A stretch of 64,000 bases of DNA, taken from NCBI GenBank assembly GCA_902786355.1, contig CADABZ010000012.1, positions 402-64,401 on the forward strand. Direction: 5' to 3'. Every line of letters begins with the position of its first letter. Within the stretch, counting starts at the first letter, position 1. This stretch comes from an uncultured Eubacteriales bacterium. GTDB taxonomy: Bacteria > Bacillota > Clostridia > Peptostreptococcales > Anaerovoracaceae. The notes below the pieces were generated by a model. It had not been told where the DNA came from and did no database searches. It saw only the letters and a list, made by a program, of their open reading frames with translations. Shown piece by piece: positions 32,699 to 40,891 of the stretch. The position numbers and the translations under genes are program-made.

Positions 32699-33391
32699 AT
32701 GATAAAGAAATATCTCGCGATTCTGATGATCGCAATGATGTCGATAACCGCTCTTGCAGGATGCGGCAGCTCCGAAGAGGCAGCGCCTGAAGAAAACCAG
32801 ACGGAAGCAACAGAAGAGCAGGCAGAAGAAACTGAATCTGCAGCCGCTGATGGCAGTACTCTGGTTGCCTACTATACAAGAATAGGAAACACTGACGGAG
32901 ATTTTCCTGAAGGCGTTGATGCGGAGACAAGTGCCAGCATCCAGGTGACAGATGACGGTAAGAAAGGCAATGCCCAGATGATCGCAGAGTGGGTAGCTGA
33001 CGAGACAGGCGGGGATCTGTTCGCGATACAGTCTTCCGAAATATATCCGGCTGACTATGATGCGACCGTGGAAAAGGCCAGTGAAGATCAGGGCAAGAAT
33101 ATCCGTCCTGAGCTTACAACCAAGGTCGAAGACATGGACAAATACAGCACTGTCGTGCTTGTATATCCTAACTGGTGGGGAGATTTGCCGATGGCAGTTT
33201 ACTCATTCCTTGATGAGTATGACCTCAGCGGTAAGAACGTAGTCCTGTACTGCACACACGAGGGCAGCAGCTTCTCAGACACAGTCGATACGATAAAGGA
33301 GCTGGAACCGGATGCTAACGTTACAGAGGGCCTTTCGATCCGCGGAGGAGAAGTTGCGAACTCCGAAGCAGATGTACGAGACAGCATTTAG
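32699..33391 (+). CDS. flavodoxin-domain lipoprotein
   Basis: A 230-residue exported flavodoxin. The signal peptide MIKKYLAILMIAMMSITALA ends before the lipobox Cys (ALAGC), followed by a 35-residue acidic linker and a flavodoxin fold (VAYYTRIGNTDG, YPNWWGDLPMAVYSF, CTHEGSSFSDT). It would sit on the outside of the membrane, a location for electron transfer found in several gut Clostridia. The start at 32699 is chosen over an upstream ATG because of the GAGGGG RBS and the signal peptide. It is about 60 bases after the cytoplasmic flavodoxin and upstream of an aldo/keto reductase, in one transcript. Confidence 0.88.
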   Translation: MIKKYLAILMIAMMSITALAGCGSSEEAAPEENQTEATEEQAEETESAAADGSTLVAYYTRIGNTDGDFPEGVDAETSASIQVTDDGKKGNAQMIAEWVADETGGDLFAIQSSEIYPADYDATVEKASEDQGKNIRPELTTKVEDMDKYSTVVLVYPNWWGDLPMAVYSFLDEYDLSGKNVVLYCTHEGSSFSDTVDTIKELEPDANVTEGLSIRGGEVANSEADVRDSI

Positions 33392-33442
33392 CGATTTGAA
33401 TCAATAATTACTTCACAGAAATACAGAGAGGGGACAATACTT

Positions 33443-34588
33443 ATGAAGAACCTGGGATTCGGTATGATGAGACTGCCGGTAATTGACGGTGATCCTACTA
33501 ACTTCAACTATGAAGAACTGAACAAAATGGTAGACGCTTTCCTTGAGGCCGGATACAACTATTTTGACACAAGCTATGTATATCACAACGGAAAGAGTGA
33601 AGAGGCCACAAGAAAGGCTCTGGTTGAGAGGCACCCGAGAGAGTCGTTCCGTGTAGCTACAAAGTTCCCTTCGTTCATTCCGATGTCTGAGGAGGATGTC
33701 GAGAAGACTTTCGCTCAGCAGCTTGAGAATCTCGGCGTAGACTACATCGACTACTATCTGCTGCACAATCTCCAGACTGTATGGTATGACGGAATCGAGG
33801 GAAAGGGCGATGGACTCTTCCTGTCCGAGCATCTTTTCGACCATGCAAAGGGCTGGAAGGAGCAGGGCAAGATCAGGCATCTCGGAATCTCGTTCCATTC
33901 ATCGCCGGCGCTGCTCGACAGAGTACTGGACACTCATCCTGAGATCGAGTTCGTACAGATCGCGCTCAACCCTATCGACTGGGACAGTGACTGGGTCGCA
34001 GCTAAGGAGTGCTATGAGATAATCCGCAGGCACGGCAAGGAAGTCATCGTAATGGAGGCTGTAAAGGGCGGCGGACTGGCTAAGCTGCCGACACCGGCAG
34101 AGGATGTTCTCAAGGCTGTATGTCCGGACAAGTCGATCGCATCATGGTCTATAAGATTCGCATCCCAGCTTGAAGGCGTTATCGCAGTTCTCTCCGGAAT
34201 GTCGACACTTGAGCAGGTCATGGATAACTGTAAGACGGCCAACGAAGCTGAAGCGTTCAGCGAGGAGGAGACAGCAGCACTCTGGAAGGCGATGGCAATT
34301 TACAGAGACTGCACACCGTTCCCGCCTGCAGAGCTCGAGAAGTACAGAGGACTCACATGGAACGGAGTATCCGTATACTCCATTCTCCAGGCATACAGCA
34401 TCTGCCTCGTGCAGCCTGATCCGACCTGCATCGATGATAACAACTACTTCAAGAACAAGCTCGCGGAGGTTTCACACCTTGACATCCACGGCGAACTGCC
34501 TCATCAGGAAGTGATCAGAGCAGACGGCATGAACGCAACATATCTCGTAGATGAAGCTGTAGCATATCTGCAGCGTAATACTTTCTAA
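33443..34588 (+). CDS. aldo/keto reductase
   Basis: A 381-residue AKR barrel. The catalytic tetrad positions are recognisable: FDTSYVYHNG (Asp and Tyr, about residues 39-46), the Lys in VATKFPS (about 76) and the His in LLHNL (about 112). Close relatives carry a C-terminal ferredoxin-like [4Fe-4S] region of CxxCxxxCP type; here the tail has only scattered Cys (YRDCTPFPP, YSICLVQ, DPTCIDD), so the cluster is probably lost or differently bound. It reduces an aldehyde or ketone with NADPH or via flavodoxin. RBS GAGGGGA lies upstream. A terminator follows at 34619. Confidence 0.88.
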   Translation: MKNLGFGMMRLPVIDGDPTNFNYEELNKMVDAFLEAGYNYFDTSYVYHNGKSEEATRKALVERHPRESFRVATKFPSFIPMSEEDVEKTFAQQLENLGVDYIDYYLLHNLQTVWYDGIEGKGDGLFLSEHLFDHAKGWKEQGKIRHLGISFHSSPALLDRVLDTHPEIEFVQIALNPIDWDSDWVAAKECYEIIRRHGKEVIVMEAVKGGGLAKLPTPAEDVLKAVCPDKSIASWSIRFASQLEGVIAVLSGMSTLEQVMDNCKTANEAEAFSEEETAALWKAMAIYRDCTPFPPAELEKYRGLTWNGVSVYSILQAYSICLVQPDPTCIDDNNYFKNKLAEVSHLDIHGELPHQEVIRADGMNATYLVDEAVAYLQRNTF

Positions 34589-34618
34589 GTGAAAAGATCA
34601 CTACAGCATGGAATCTTC

Positions 34619-34646
34619 AGAGACGGCTTATGCCGTCTCTTGTTTT
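34619..34646 (+). terminator. Rho-independent terminator
   Basis: AGAGACGGC pairs perfectly with GCCGTCTCT around TTAT, followed by TGTTTT; it ends the TetR/flavodoxin/AKR operon. Confidence 0.8.
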
Positions 34647-34662
34647 GCGCGGAATTTATAGC

Positions 34663-34721
34663 AATAGAAAAAACCGTTAATGACCCGCAGATTCGTATAT
34701 TAGACTTTGAGGTCCGCAGAT
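34663..34721. repeat. 59-bp intergenic repeat, copy B
   Basis: Second copy of the repeat at 29999-30057, located 50 bases before the GTG of the MFS gene. The differences from copy A fall mostly in two blocks that destroy the inverted repeat but keep the AT-rich core and the flanking CCGCAGAT direct repeats. Confidence 0.8.
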
Positions 34722-34770
34722 TTTATCATCTGAATGTAAGAAGAAATAAGAAGTGATAAAAGGAGATACT

Positions 34771-35970
34771 GTGTTTAAGAAAATTCACTATTCATGGCTG
34801 ATATGTTTTGGATGTGCGCTGCTTCTGTTCTGTACAGGAGGACTTTGCTTTACCGGTTTTTCGGTATACCTGCCTTACATGAGAAGCGTGCTTGGCTTTT
34901 CAAATACTCAGGTGTCGGTGCTTCTGTTCGTAAGAAGCCTGCTGAGTGTCATCGGAATGACCTTTGTAAACAGATTCCTTAAGAAGTATGAGATAAGAAG
35001 AGTTGTATCTGTATCTCTGCTGATGGCTGCTGTTTCATTCGTCATTTACGGCCTCAGCACAACGTATTTCGGATGCCTGGCTGCATCAGCACTGTCGGGC
35101 GCAGCATATGGGTTCGGAAGCATGATCCCTGTATCCATACTGATCTCGAGGTGGTTCAATGAACACAGAGGACTGGCGCTGGGCGTATGCATGGCATCGA
35201 CCGGAGTTTCAACTTTCATTGCATCACCGGTTATCACATGGGCTGTTGAAACATTCTCGCTCAGGACATCATATCTTGCAGAGGCTGCTTTTGTAGCAGT
35301 AATGTGCATCCTGGTATGGACCCTGCTGAGAAGCATGCCGTCCTGTCTGGATCTCGAACCGCTCGGATCCGGTGAGGAGACCGCGGTAGCATATGCAAGC
35401 AAAACCGCATCAGGAACGCAGATAGCTATCATGACTGCCGGTTTCCTGATGCTGGGAATGGCTGCGAACAACGTAGCGAGCAACCTGTCCCTTCTGTATC
35501 AGTCGGTAGGCTTTGACAGCGACAGGATAGCGAGCGTCGTCGCTTTCTTCGGAATCAGTCTTGCGATCGGAAAGTGTGTAAGCGGACTGGTAGTAGACAA
35601 GATAGGGCCATACAAATCCTGCGGTATCCTGTTTATCATCTCAATGGCTGGCTGCGCACTTTGCTGCACAGCAGGCCGTACGGGGCTGACAATAGCATCG
35701 ACAGCTGTTATCCTTATAGGCTTCGGAATGGCAGTCGCTTCCATCGCGCCTACATCTTTTGCACTCCGGGTAGCAACTGAAGAGGATTATCCGGGGATAC
35801 TGTCGAAGTTTCAGACATCACACACGCTTGGCGGCCTTATATTCACAACGATCCCGGGTATAATAGCCGACAGGACCGGAAGTTACGTCATCTCCTACGT
35901 TATTATGCTGGTGCTCATAACGGTTGCATCTGTGATACTTCAGCGACTGTATCACCGCATAGTATGCTGA
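34771..35970 (+). CDS. MFS transporter
   Basis: A 399-residue major facilitator permease with twelve predicted membrane helices and no long central loop. GTG at 34771 is the start: AAAGGAG is positioned for it, and the frame upstream (to 34753) would place the RBS inside the coding region. Motifs typical of the OFA (oxalate:formate antiporter) and related MFS are the Gly-rich helix pair YGFGSMIPVSILISRWFNEH and the loop NRFLKKYEIRR. It is the first gene after the 59-bp repeat and leads the PLP-enzyme cluster, so it probably imports or exchanges that pathway's substrate. Confidence 0.88.
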   Translation: MFKKIHYSWLICFGCALLLFCTGGLCFTGFSVYLPYMRSVLGFSNTQVSVLLFVRSLLSVIGMTFVNRFLKKYEIRRVVSVSLLMAAVSFVIYGLSTTYFGCLAASALSGAAYGFGSMIPVSILISRWFNEHRGLALGVCMASTGVSTFIASPVITWAVETFSLRTSYLAEAAFVAVMCILVWTLLRSMPSCLDLEPLGSGEETAVAYASKTASGTQIAIMTAGFLMLGMAANNVASNLSLLYQSVGFDSDRIASVVAFFGISLAIGKCVSGLVVDKIGPYKSCGILFIISMAGCALCCTAGRTGLTIASTAVILIGFGMAVASIAPTSFALRVATEEDYPGILSKFQTSHTLGGLIFTTIPGIIADRTGSYVISYVIMLVLITVASVILQRLYHRIVC

Positions 35971-36164
35971 ATAGAAGAGATATGAGACAGGCATCAGGGT
36001 CTGCAGCCTTGTCTGATGGCACGATCAACACGAAACTGTATCTGACGGGAGAAAGAACTGATTCCGACAATTCAGAAGCATGACATGCAGCTGAGACTGA
36101 TATATACTACTATATTAGAATCAGGCAGCAGAAGCTGCCGTGCACTGAGTTTCTGAAGGGGATT

Positions 36165-37319
36165 ATGTATAAATTAGATAAAGAAGAGAAGAAAGTAGAA
36201 TATCTCGAGCTTATATACGACCTTGTCTTTGTATACATGGTCGGCCGCAATAATGCTCTGCTAAGCCATTTTGAGGGAGGCTTCGTCAGTGCAGAGGCTT
36301 TTGTCTCATTTATACTCTGCACCCTGGCTATCATCCAGATCTGGAATTTCACCACATTTTATATAAACATGTTCGGGCGCAATGGCATCAGAGACCATGT
36401 TTTCCTGCTGGTCAACATGTACCTGATGTACTTTGTTGGCGAGAGCACGCGTCATGACTGGCATGCCTATCAGGCGCAGTATCATATCGCCTGGGCGCTT
36501 ATACTCGCAAACATCGGACTTCAGTATGTGATAGAGATGCGCAACCACAAGGCTGATGTCTGGAACAGAGACATTGCGAAGCGTATGGCGATCACTCTGT
36601 TCCTGGAAGCAGCTATAGTTCTGTCTTCTGCGTTCGTACCTGCGAAGACAGGACCTGTCATGTCTTTTGTGGCTATTTTTACGGGTATCATACTGACCAT
36701 GACCGGCAGACACAGGAGCCCGGGAGGGCAGATCGACTTCATGCATCTCACAGAGAGGGCCATGCTTTATGTGGTGTTCACCTTCGGAGAGATGATCATC
36801 GTGATCTCCGCGTATTTTACAGGTGACGGAAGCTTTGATCCAGACGTCATATATTTTTCGCTGATGTGCTTCCTGATAGTGGCTGGACTCTTTGTCTCAT
36901 ACGAGATCATATATGACCATCTTATCGACCGTGAGATGGATGACAGCGGTATGCTGTATATGATCATCCACATATTCATACTCTTCGCGCTTAGCTGCAT
37001 CACGGTGTCTCTCGAATTCATGCGGGAGCCTGAGGTGGCGGTATTCCCGAAGGTGGTATTCATCACAGGTGCCATAATCGGGTACTATGCCTTCCTTCTG
37101 TGCACGAGCAGATACGTCAGGAAGACGTGCAGACTGGATGCGAAGTTTATACTCGGACAGACTGCCCTTGCGGCAGTCTTTGCTGCGCTTATGGTGGTGT
37201 TCAGGGAAAACATGAAGGTCAATATATTCATCACTGTGGCCTATGTATGGTGTATAGTAGGCATCATATATAGCAGCAAAAAAAGAATAAGCATAGAGGA
37301 AAAGGCACAGCTGCCGTAA
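36165..37319 (+). CDS. LtrA-family low-temperature-requirement-like membrane protein
   Basis: A 384-residue polytopic protein of the LtrA (low temperature requirement A) family, with around nine to ten membrane helices and the N-terminal block KKVEYLELIYDLVFVYMVGR, the family hallmark ELFYDLVFV. The biochemical function of LtrA proteins is not known, although they were named for a Listeria growth defect in the cold. The RBS AAGGGG is close to the ATG (3 bases). A GGCAGC/GCTGCC hairpin lies in the 5' untranslated region (36123-36139). It sits between an MFS and a D-threonine-aldolase-type gene, but its link to that pathway is unclear. Confidence 0.85.
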   Translation: MYKLDKEEKKVEYLELIYDLVFVYMVGRNNALLSHFEGGFVSAEAFVSFILCTLAIIQIWNFTTFYINMFGRNGIRDHVFLLVNMYLMYFVGESTRHDWHAYQAQYHIAWALILANIGLQYVIEMRNHKADVWNRDIAKRMAITLFLEAAIVLSSAFVPAKTGPVMSFVAIFTGIILTMTGRHRSPGGQIDFMHLTERAMLYVVFTFGEMIIVISAYFTGDGSFDPDVIYFSLMCFLIVAGLFVSYEIIYDHLIDREMDDSGMLYMIIHIFILFALSCITVSLEFMREPEVAVFPKVVFITGAIIGYYAFLLCTSRYVRKTCRLDAKFILGQTALAAVFAALMVVFRENMKVNIFITVAYVWCIVGIIYSSKKRISIEEKAQLP

Positions 37320-37340
37320 TAACAGAGGAGGATATCATAT

Positions 37341-38462
37341 ATGAGCACTTATGATCTCAGATCGCCATATGATCTGCCGACACCATGTCTTCTGGTCGAC
37401 AGAGAACGTACTCTGGACAATATCAGGATGATGCAGGAGAAGGCTGATGCTCTCGGACTGAAGCTGAGACCGCATATCAAGACCCACAGAATGCCGTATT
37501 TTGCAAAACTGCAGGTAGAAGCAGGAGCGGCCGGCATAGCATGTGCAAAGATCGGCGAAGCAGAGGTCATGGCGGATGCAGGCATTCAGGATATTTTTAT
37601 AGCCAATGAAGTAATCGGAACAGATAAATATGAAAGGCTCCGTGACCTCCACAGGCGGATCCATGTACGAATCGGCATAGATAACACCGTGCAGCTCGCA
37701 CAGATGGAGCAGGTATTCGAGGGAGAGGAAAAGCCTCTGGAAGTACTTATCGAATACGAGGTCGGCGAAGTAAGGACAGGCATAGTAGAGGATGAGCAGC
37801 TTGTGAACCTTGTGACTGCGATCAAGGCGTGCAGGAACGTTGTGCTCAAGGGCATATTCTCACATGAAGGACACACATATAAAGCAGATAACACAGAGGA
37901 CTGCTGTGCAAAAGCCAGGATCGCCTATGAGAGAACTGTTCGTGCCGCTGACATGATACGCAGCATGGGAGTAGATATAGATACAGTCAGCATAGGAGCA
38001 ACACCGTCAGTGATGAATGGCGCGTACTATGAAGGAATCACCGAGCTCAGACTTGGCACTTATATTTTCTTCGATGTAGGGCAGTCCAAGGCTATCGGAG
38101 ATTTCAGTCACTGCGCTGCAACTGTACTTGCATCGGTTATATCCAAGCCTCACGGTGAGCGTGTTGTCATTGATGCGGGTGCTAAAGCGCTGGTATCCCA
38201 GAACAGACCGACGGGAATATGTGCTACTAACGGATTCGGAGCCATCAAGGGAGCGGAGCACATTGTCATTGATAATCTGTTTGACGAACATGGGGTGCTG
38301 AACAATGCGGAATTCCGCGACTCTGTAGAAATAGGAGACAAGGTTGAGGTAATACCGAGCCATATCTGCCCGACTGTTAATCTGTACGATAAAGCTTATC
38401 TGGTGTCTGAGGGAAAAGTGATCGGAGAACTGCCGGTAGAATGCAGAGGAAAGTCTGTATAG
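37341..38462 (+). CDS. D-threonine aldolase / D-serine dehydratase family PLP enzyme
   Basis: A 373-residue fold-type III (alanine-racemase-like) enzyme. The PLP lysine is Lys47 in RPHIKTHR, and the C-terminal metal site is PSHICPTVN (His and Cys ligands, about residues 343-351), which is diagnostic of the DSD1/DTA family. Members cleave D-threonine or D-3-hydroxyaspartate to glycine plus aldehyde, or dehydrate D-serine, with a divalent metal. AGGAGG is 12 bases upstream. The PLP lyase gene follows at 13 bases and glycerate kinase beyond, so a pathway from D-hydroxy amino acids to glycerate or pyruvate is plausible. Confidence 0.9.
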   Translation: MSTYDLRSPYDLPTPCLLVDRERTLDNIRMMQEKADALGLKLRPHIKTHRMPYFAKLQVEAGAAGIACAKIGEAEVMADAGIQDIFIANEVIGTDKYERLRDLHRRIHVRIGIDNTVQLAQMEQVFEGEEKPLEVLIEYEVGEVRTGIVEDEQLVNLVTAIKACRNVVLKGIFSHEGHTYKADNTEDCCAKARIAYERTVRAADMIRSMGVDIDTVSIGATPSVMNGAYYEGITELRLGTYIFFDVGQSKAIGDFSHCAATVLASVISKPHGERVVIDAGAKALVSQNRPTGICATNGFGAIKGAEHIVIDNLFDEHGVLNNAEFRDSVEIGDKVEVIPSHICPTVNLYDKAYLVSEGKVIGELPVECRGKSV

Positions 38463-38474
38463 GAGGACTTGACG

Positions 38475-39569
38475 ATGAAATATGTATGCAGCAGATGCGG
38501 CCATAAAGAAGAGGTAACGACACGGAAGGCAAAATGTGACTGCGGAGGTCTGTGGCAGCTTGACTTCAGGCCGCCGAAATTCAGCCTGGACGGTATAGAC
38601 AGGAATGAATGGAGTATGTTCAGATACCGCAGATTCATGGCTCTCGAGGATGACTCATGGAAAGATATCACGCTCGGTGAAGGAATGACTCCTATTGTAA
38701 GATTTGACGATAATGTTCTGCTCAAGATGGACTACTTCATGCCGACACTCTCGTTCAAGGACAGGGGAGCTGCAGTACTTATGGCTCACTGCAAGTCGAT
38801 CGGAGTAGACAATGTAGTGCAGGACAGCAGCGGCAATGCAGGCAATTCAGTAGCGGCATACGGAGCGAAGGCCGGCATCAACTGTGAGATATTCGTTCCT
38901 GAAGGCACAAGCCCTAAGAAAATCAGCATGATCCGTGCGCATGGAGCTACCTGCACTGTTGTACCGGGCAGCCGTGACAACTGCGCTGATGTCTGCAGAA
39001 GCAAAGTCGAGAATGATGGCATTTTCTATGCCAACCATGTATACAATCCGTTTTTCTATGAAGGTACCAAGACATATCTGTATGAAGTGTATGAGCAGCT
39101 CGGGAGACTTCCGGAGAACATCATCATCCCTGTAGGCAACGGGACACTCTATCTCGGCGTGATGCACGCACTTGACGAGTTTGTGGAATCCGGAGTCATC
39201 GATCATGTTCCGCAGATCATCGCTCTTCAGACAGAGACCTGCGACCCGCTTCTGAGGGCTGCAGAGCAGGGCCTTGATGAATATGCTGAGGTCGAGGTTA
39301 CACCTACTATCGCTGAGGGCATTGCTATAGGAAAACCTATGCGCTCTGCAGAGATACTCGGATACGCACGCAAGTATGGAGTAAGATTTATTCATGCAAG
39401 AGAGGATAAGATTCTCGAAGCACGCGCAAAACTGGCTGCAAAAGGTATATACTGTGAACATACGACAGCAGCAAATTACGAGGCATACCTCAATTACTGC
39501 GAAAAATACGGCGAGACTCCGGACTGCCTGATAACAATGTGCGGAGCGGGACTAAAGTCAGATCATTAG
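38475..39569 (+). CDS. threonine-synthase-like PLP lyase with N-terminal zinc ribbon
   Basis: A 364-residue fold-type II PLP enzyme. A zinc-ribbon-like head (Cys5, Cys8, Cys21, Cys23 in YVCSRCG and KCDCGG) precedes the catalytic domain; PLP Lys95 sits in TLSFKDRGA. The phosphate-binding Gly-rich loop is likely GNGTLYLG near residue 222, and the C-terminus MCGAGLKSD is typical. The closest families are threonine synthase and cysteate synthase/diaminopropionate lyase relatives. ATG 38475 follows AGGAGG. It is an intact paralogue of the decayed fragment at 2914-3216. Its pathway probably shares the D-hydroxy amino acid or beta-elimination chemistry of the preceding gene. Confidence 0.85.
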   Translation: MKYVCSRCGHKEEVTTRKAKCDCGGLWQLDFRPPKFSLDGIDRNEWSMFRYRRFMALEDDSWKDITLGEGMTPIVRFDDNVLLKMDYFMPTLSFKDRGAAVLMAHCKSIGVDNVVQDSSGNAGNSVAAYGAKAGINCEIFVPEGTSPKKISMIRAHGATCTVVPGSRDNCADVCRSKVENDGIFYANHVYNPFFYEGTKTYLYEVYEQLGRLPENIIIPVGNGTLYLGVMHALDEFVESGVIDHVPQIIALQTETCDPLLRAAEQGLDEYAEVEVTPTIAEGIAIGKPMRSAEILGYARKYGVRFIHAREDKILEARAKLAAKGIYCEHTTAANYEAYLNYCEKYGETPDCLITMCGAGLKSDH

Positions 39570-39633
39570 AGAGCGGCCGGACTGTTAATAATTAAGATAA
39601 ACTGAGCTGTCAGCAGCTATGCGGGGGTAAAAA

Positions 39634-40866
39634 ATGGAAAGACTCAGAAAAGATGCAAATGCTATCATAGCAGAAAGCCTCAGGGCTGTACTTCCTGATG
39701 AAGCGGTGCATAATGCACTTGAGCAGCACGGCATGCAGGGGAATATCTATCTTCTTGCCGTCGGCAAAGCAGCGTGGCAGATGGCAAAAGCAGCATATGA
39801 GAGCATAGGAGACAGCATCATAGACGGGATAGTGATAACCAAGTACGAGCATTCACAGGGCCCGATCGGCAATATCCGGATATATGAAGCAGGACATCCG
39901 GTATCTGATGAGAATTCATACGCGGCAACACAGGCAGCGCTGGATATGGTCTCAGGACTCACCGAAGATGACAATGTGCTGTTCCTGCTCTCCGGAGGCG
40001 GAAGTGCTTTGTTTGAGAAACCTCTCATACCTGAAGCAGAAATGCAGGATGTGACCCGTCAGCTGCTCGCATGCGGGGCAGATATAGTGGAGATGAACAC
40101 AGTGCGTAAGAGACTGTCAGCCGTAAAGGGCGGCAGATTCGCCGAAGCATGTCCTGCCAGGATCAATGCAGTAGTGCTCAGCGACATCCTCGGAGATCCT
40201 CTGGATATGATCGCTTCCGGTCCTGCAGCGCCGGATGCGTCGACCTGCGAACAGGCACTGGGGATCGCTGAGAAGTATTCGCTGAGGCTGAGCGTCGAGG
40301 CCAGGGAGCTTCTCGGGAGAGAGACACCTAAACATCTCAGCAATGTTGAGTCGCATGTCGTAGGAAGCGTAAAACATCTGTGCACAGCAGCAGCAAGGAC
40401 GGCTGCCGAGCTCGGATATGAACCTTATATACTGACAGATCAGCTGTGCTGCGAAGCCCGGGATGCAGGGTCATTTCTGGCATCAATTGCGAAGAGCCAT
40501 GCAGGAGACGGCAAGTCGCTTGCGTTCATAGCAGGCGGAGAGACAGTAGTTCATCTGACCGGAAAAGGTATGGGCGGACGCAACCAGGAACTGGCTCTTT
40601 CGGCAGCTCAGGGGATCGCCGGACTTGATAATGTGCTGGTTTTCTCCGTCGGAAGCGACGGCACAGATGGTCCTACCGATGCTGCCGGAGGCATAGTAGA
40701 CGGATGCACTGAATCAATGCTTGCGGATAAAGGGATCAGGATAAGCAGCGTCCTTGCTCAGAATGATGCATACAATGCACTCAGAGCGATAGATGCTCTT
40801 ATAATGACAGGTCCTACAGGAACTAACGTGAATGATGTCGCAGCAGTTCTGATCAAAAAAGAATGA
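39634..40866 (+). CDS. MOFRL-family glycerate 2-kinase
   Basis: A 410-residue GckA/TtuD-type glycerate kinase, producing 2-phosphoglycerate from D-glycerate and ATP. The N-terminal DUF4147 domain includes VGKAAWQMA (about residues 43-51), LSGGGSALF (about 120-128) and NTVRKRLSAVKGGR (about 155-168); the C-terminal MOFRL domain has IAGGETVVH, GMGGRNQELAL and GSDGTDGPTDAAGG. The RBS GCGGGGG is 8 bases upstream. It follows the PLP enzymes by 64 bases and precedes the PhlG-like gene. Glycerate could arise from hydroxypyruvate or tartronate semialdehyde made by neighbouring enzymes. Confidence 0.95.
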   Translation: MERLRKDANAIIAESLRAVLPDEAVHNALEQHGMQGNIYLLAVGKAAWQMAKAAYESIGDSIIDGIVITKYEHSQGPIGNIRIYEAGHPVSDENSYAATQAALDMVSGLTEDDNVLFLLSGGGSALFEKPLIPEAEMQDVTRQLLACGADIVEMNTVRKRLSAVKGGRFAEACPARINAVVLSDILGDPLDMIASGPAAPDASTCEQALGIAEKYSLRLSVEARELLGRETPKHLSNVESHVVGSVKHLCTAAARTAAELGYEPYILTDQLCCEARDAGSFLASIAKSHAGDGKSLAFIAGGETVVHLTGKGMGGRNQELALSAAQGIAGLDNVLVFSVGSDGTDGPTDAAGGIVDGCTESMLADKGIRISSVLAQNDAYNALRAIDALIMTGPTGTNVNDVAAVLIKKE

Positions 40867-40891
40867 ATCAATAGTCGGGAGACAGAAGAAA

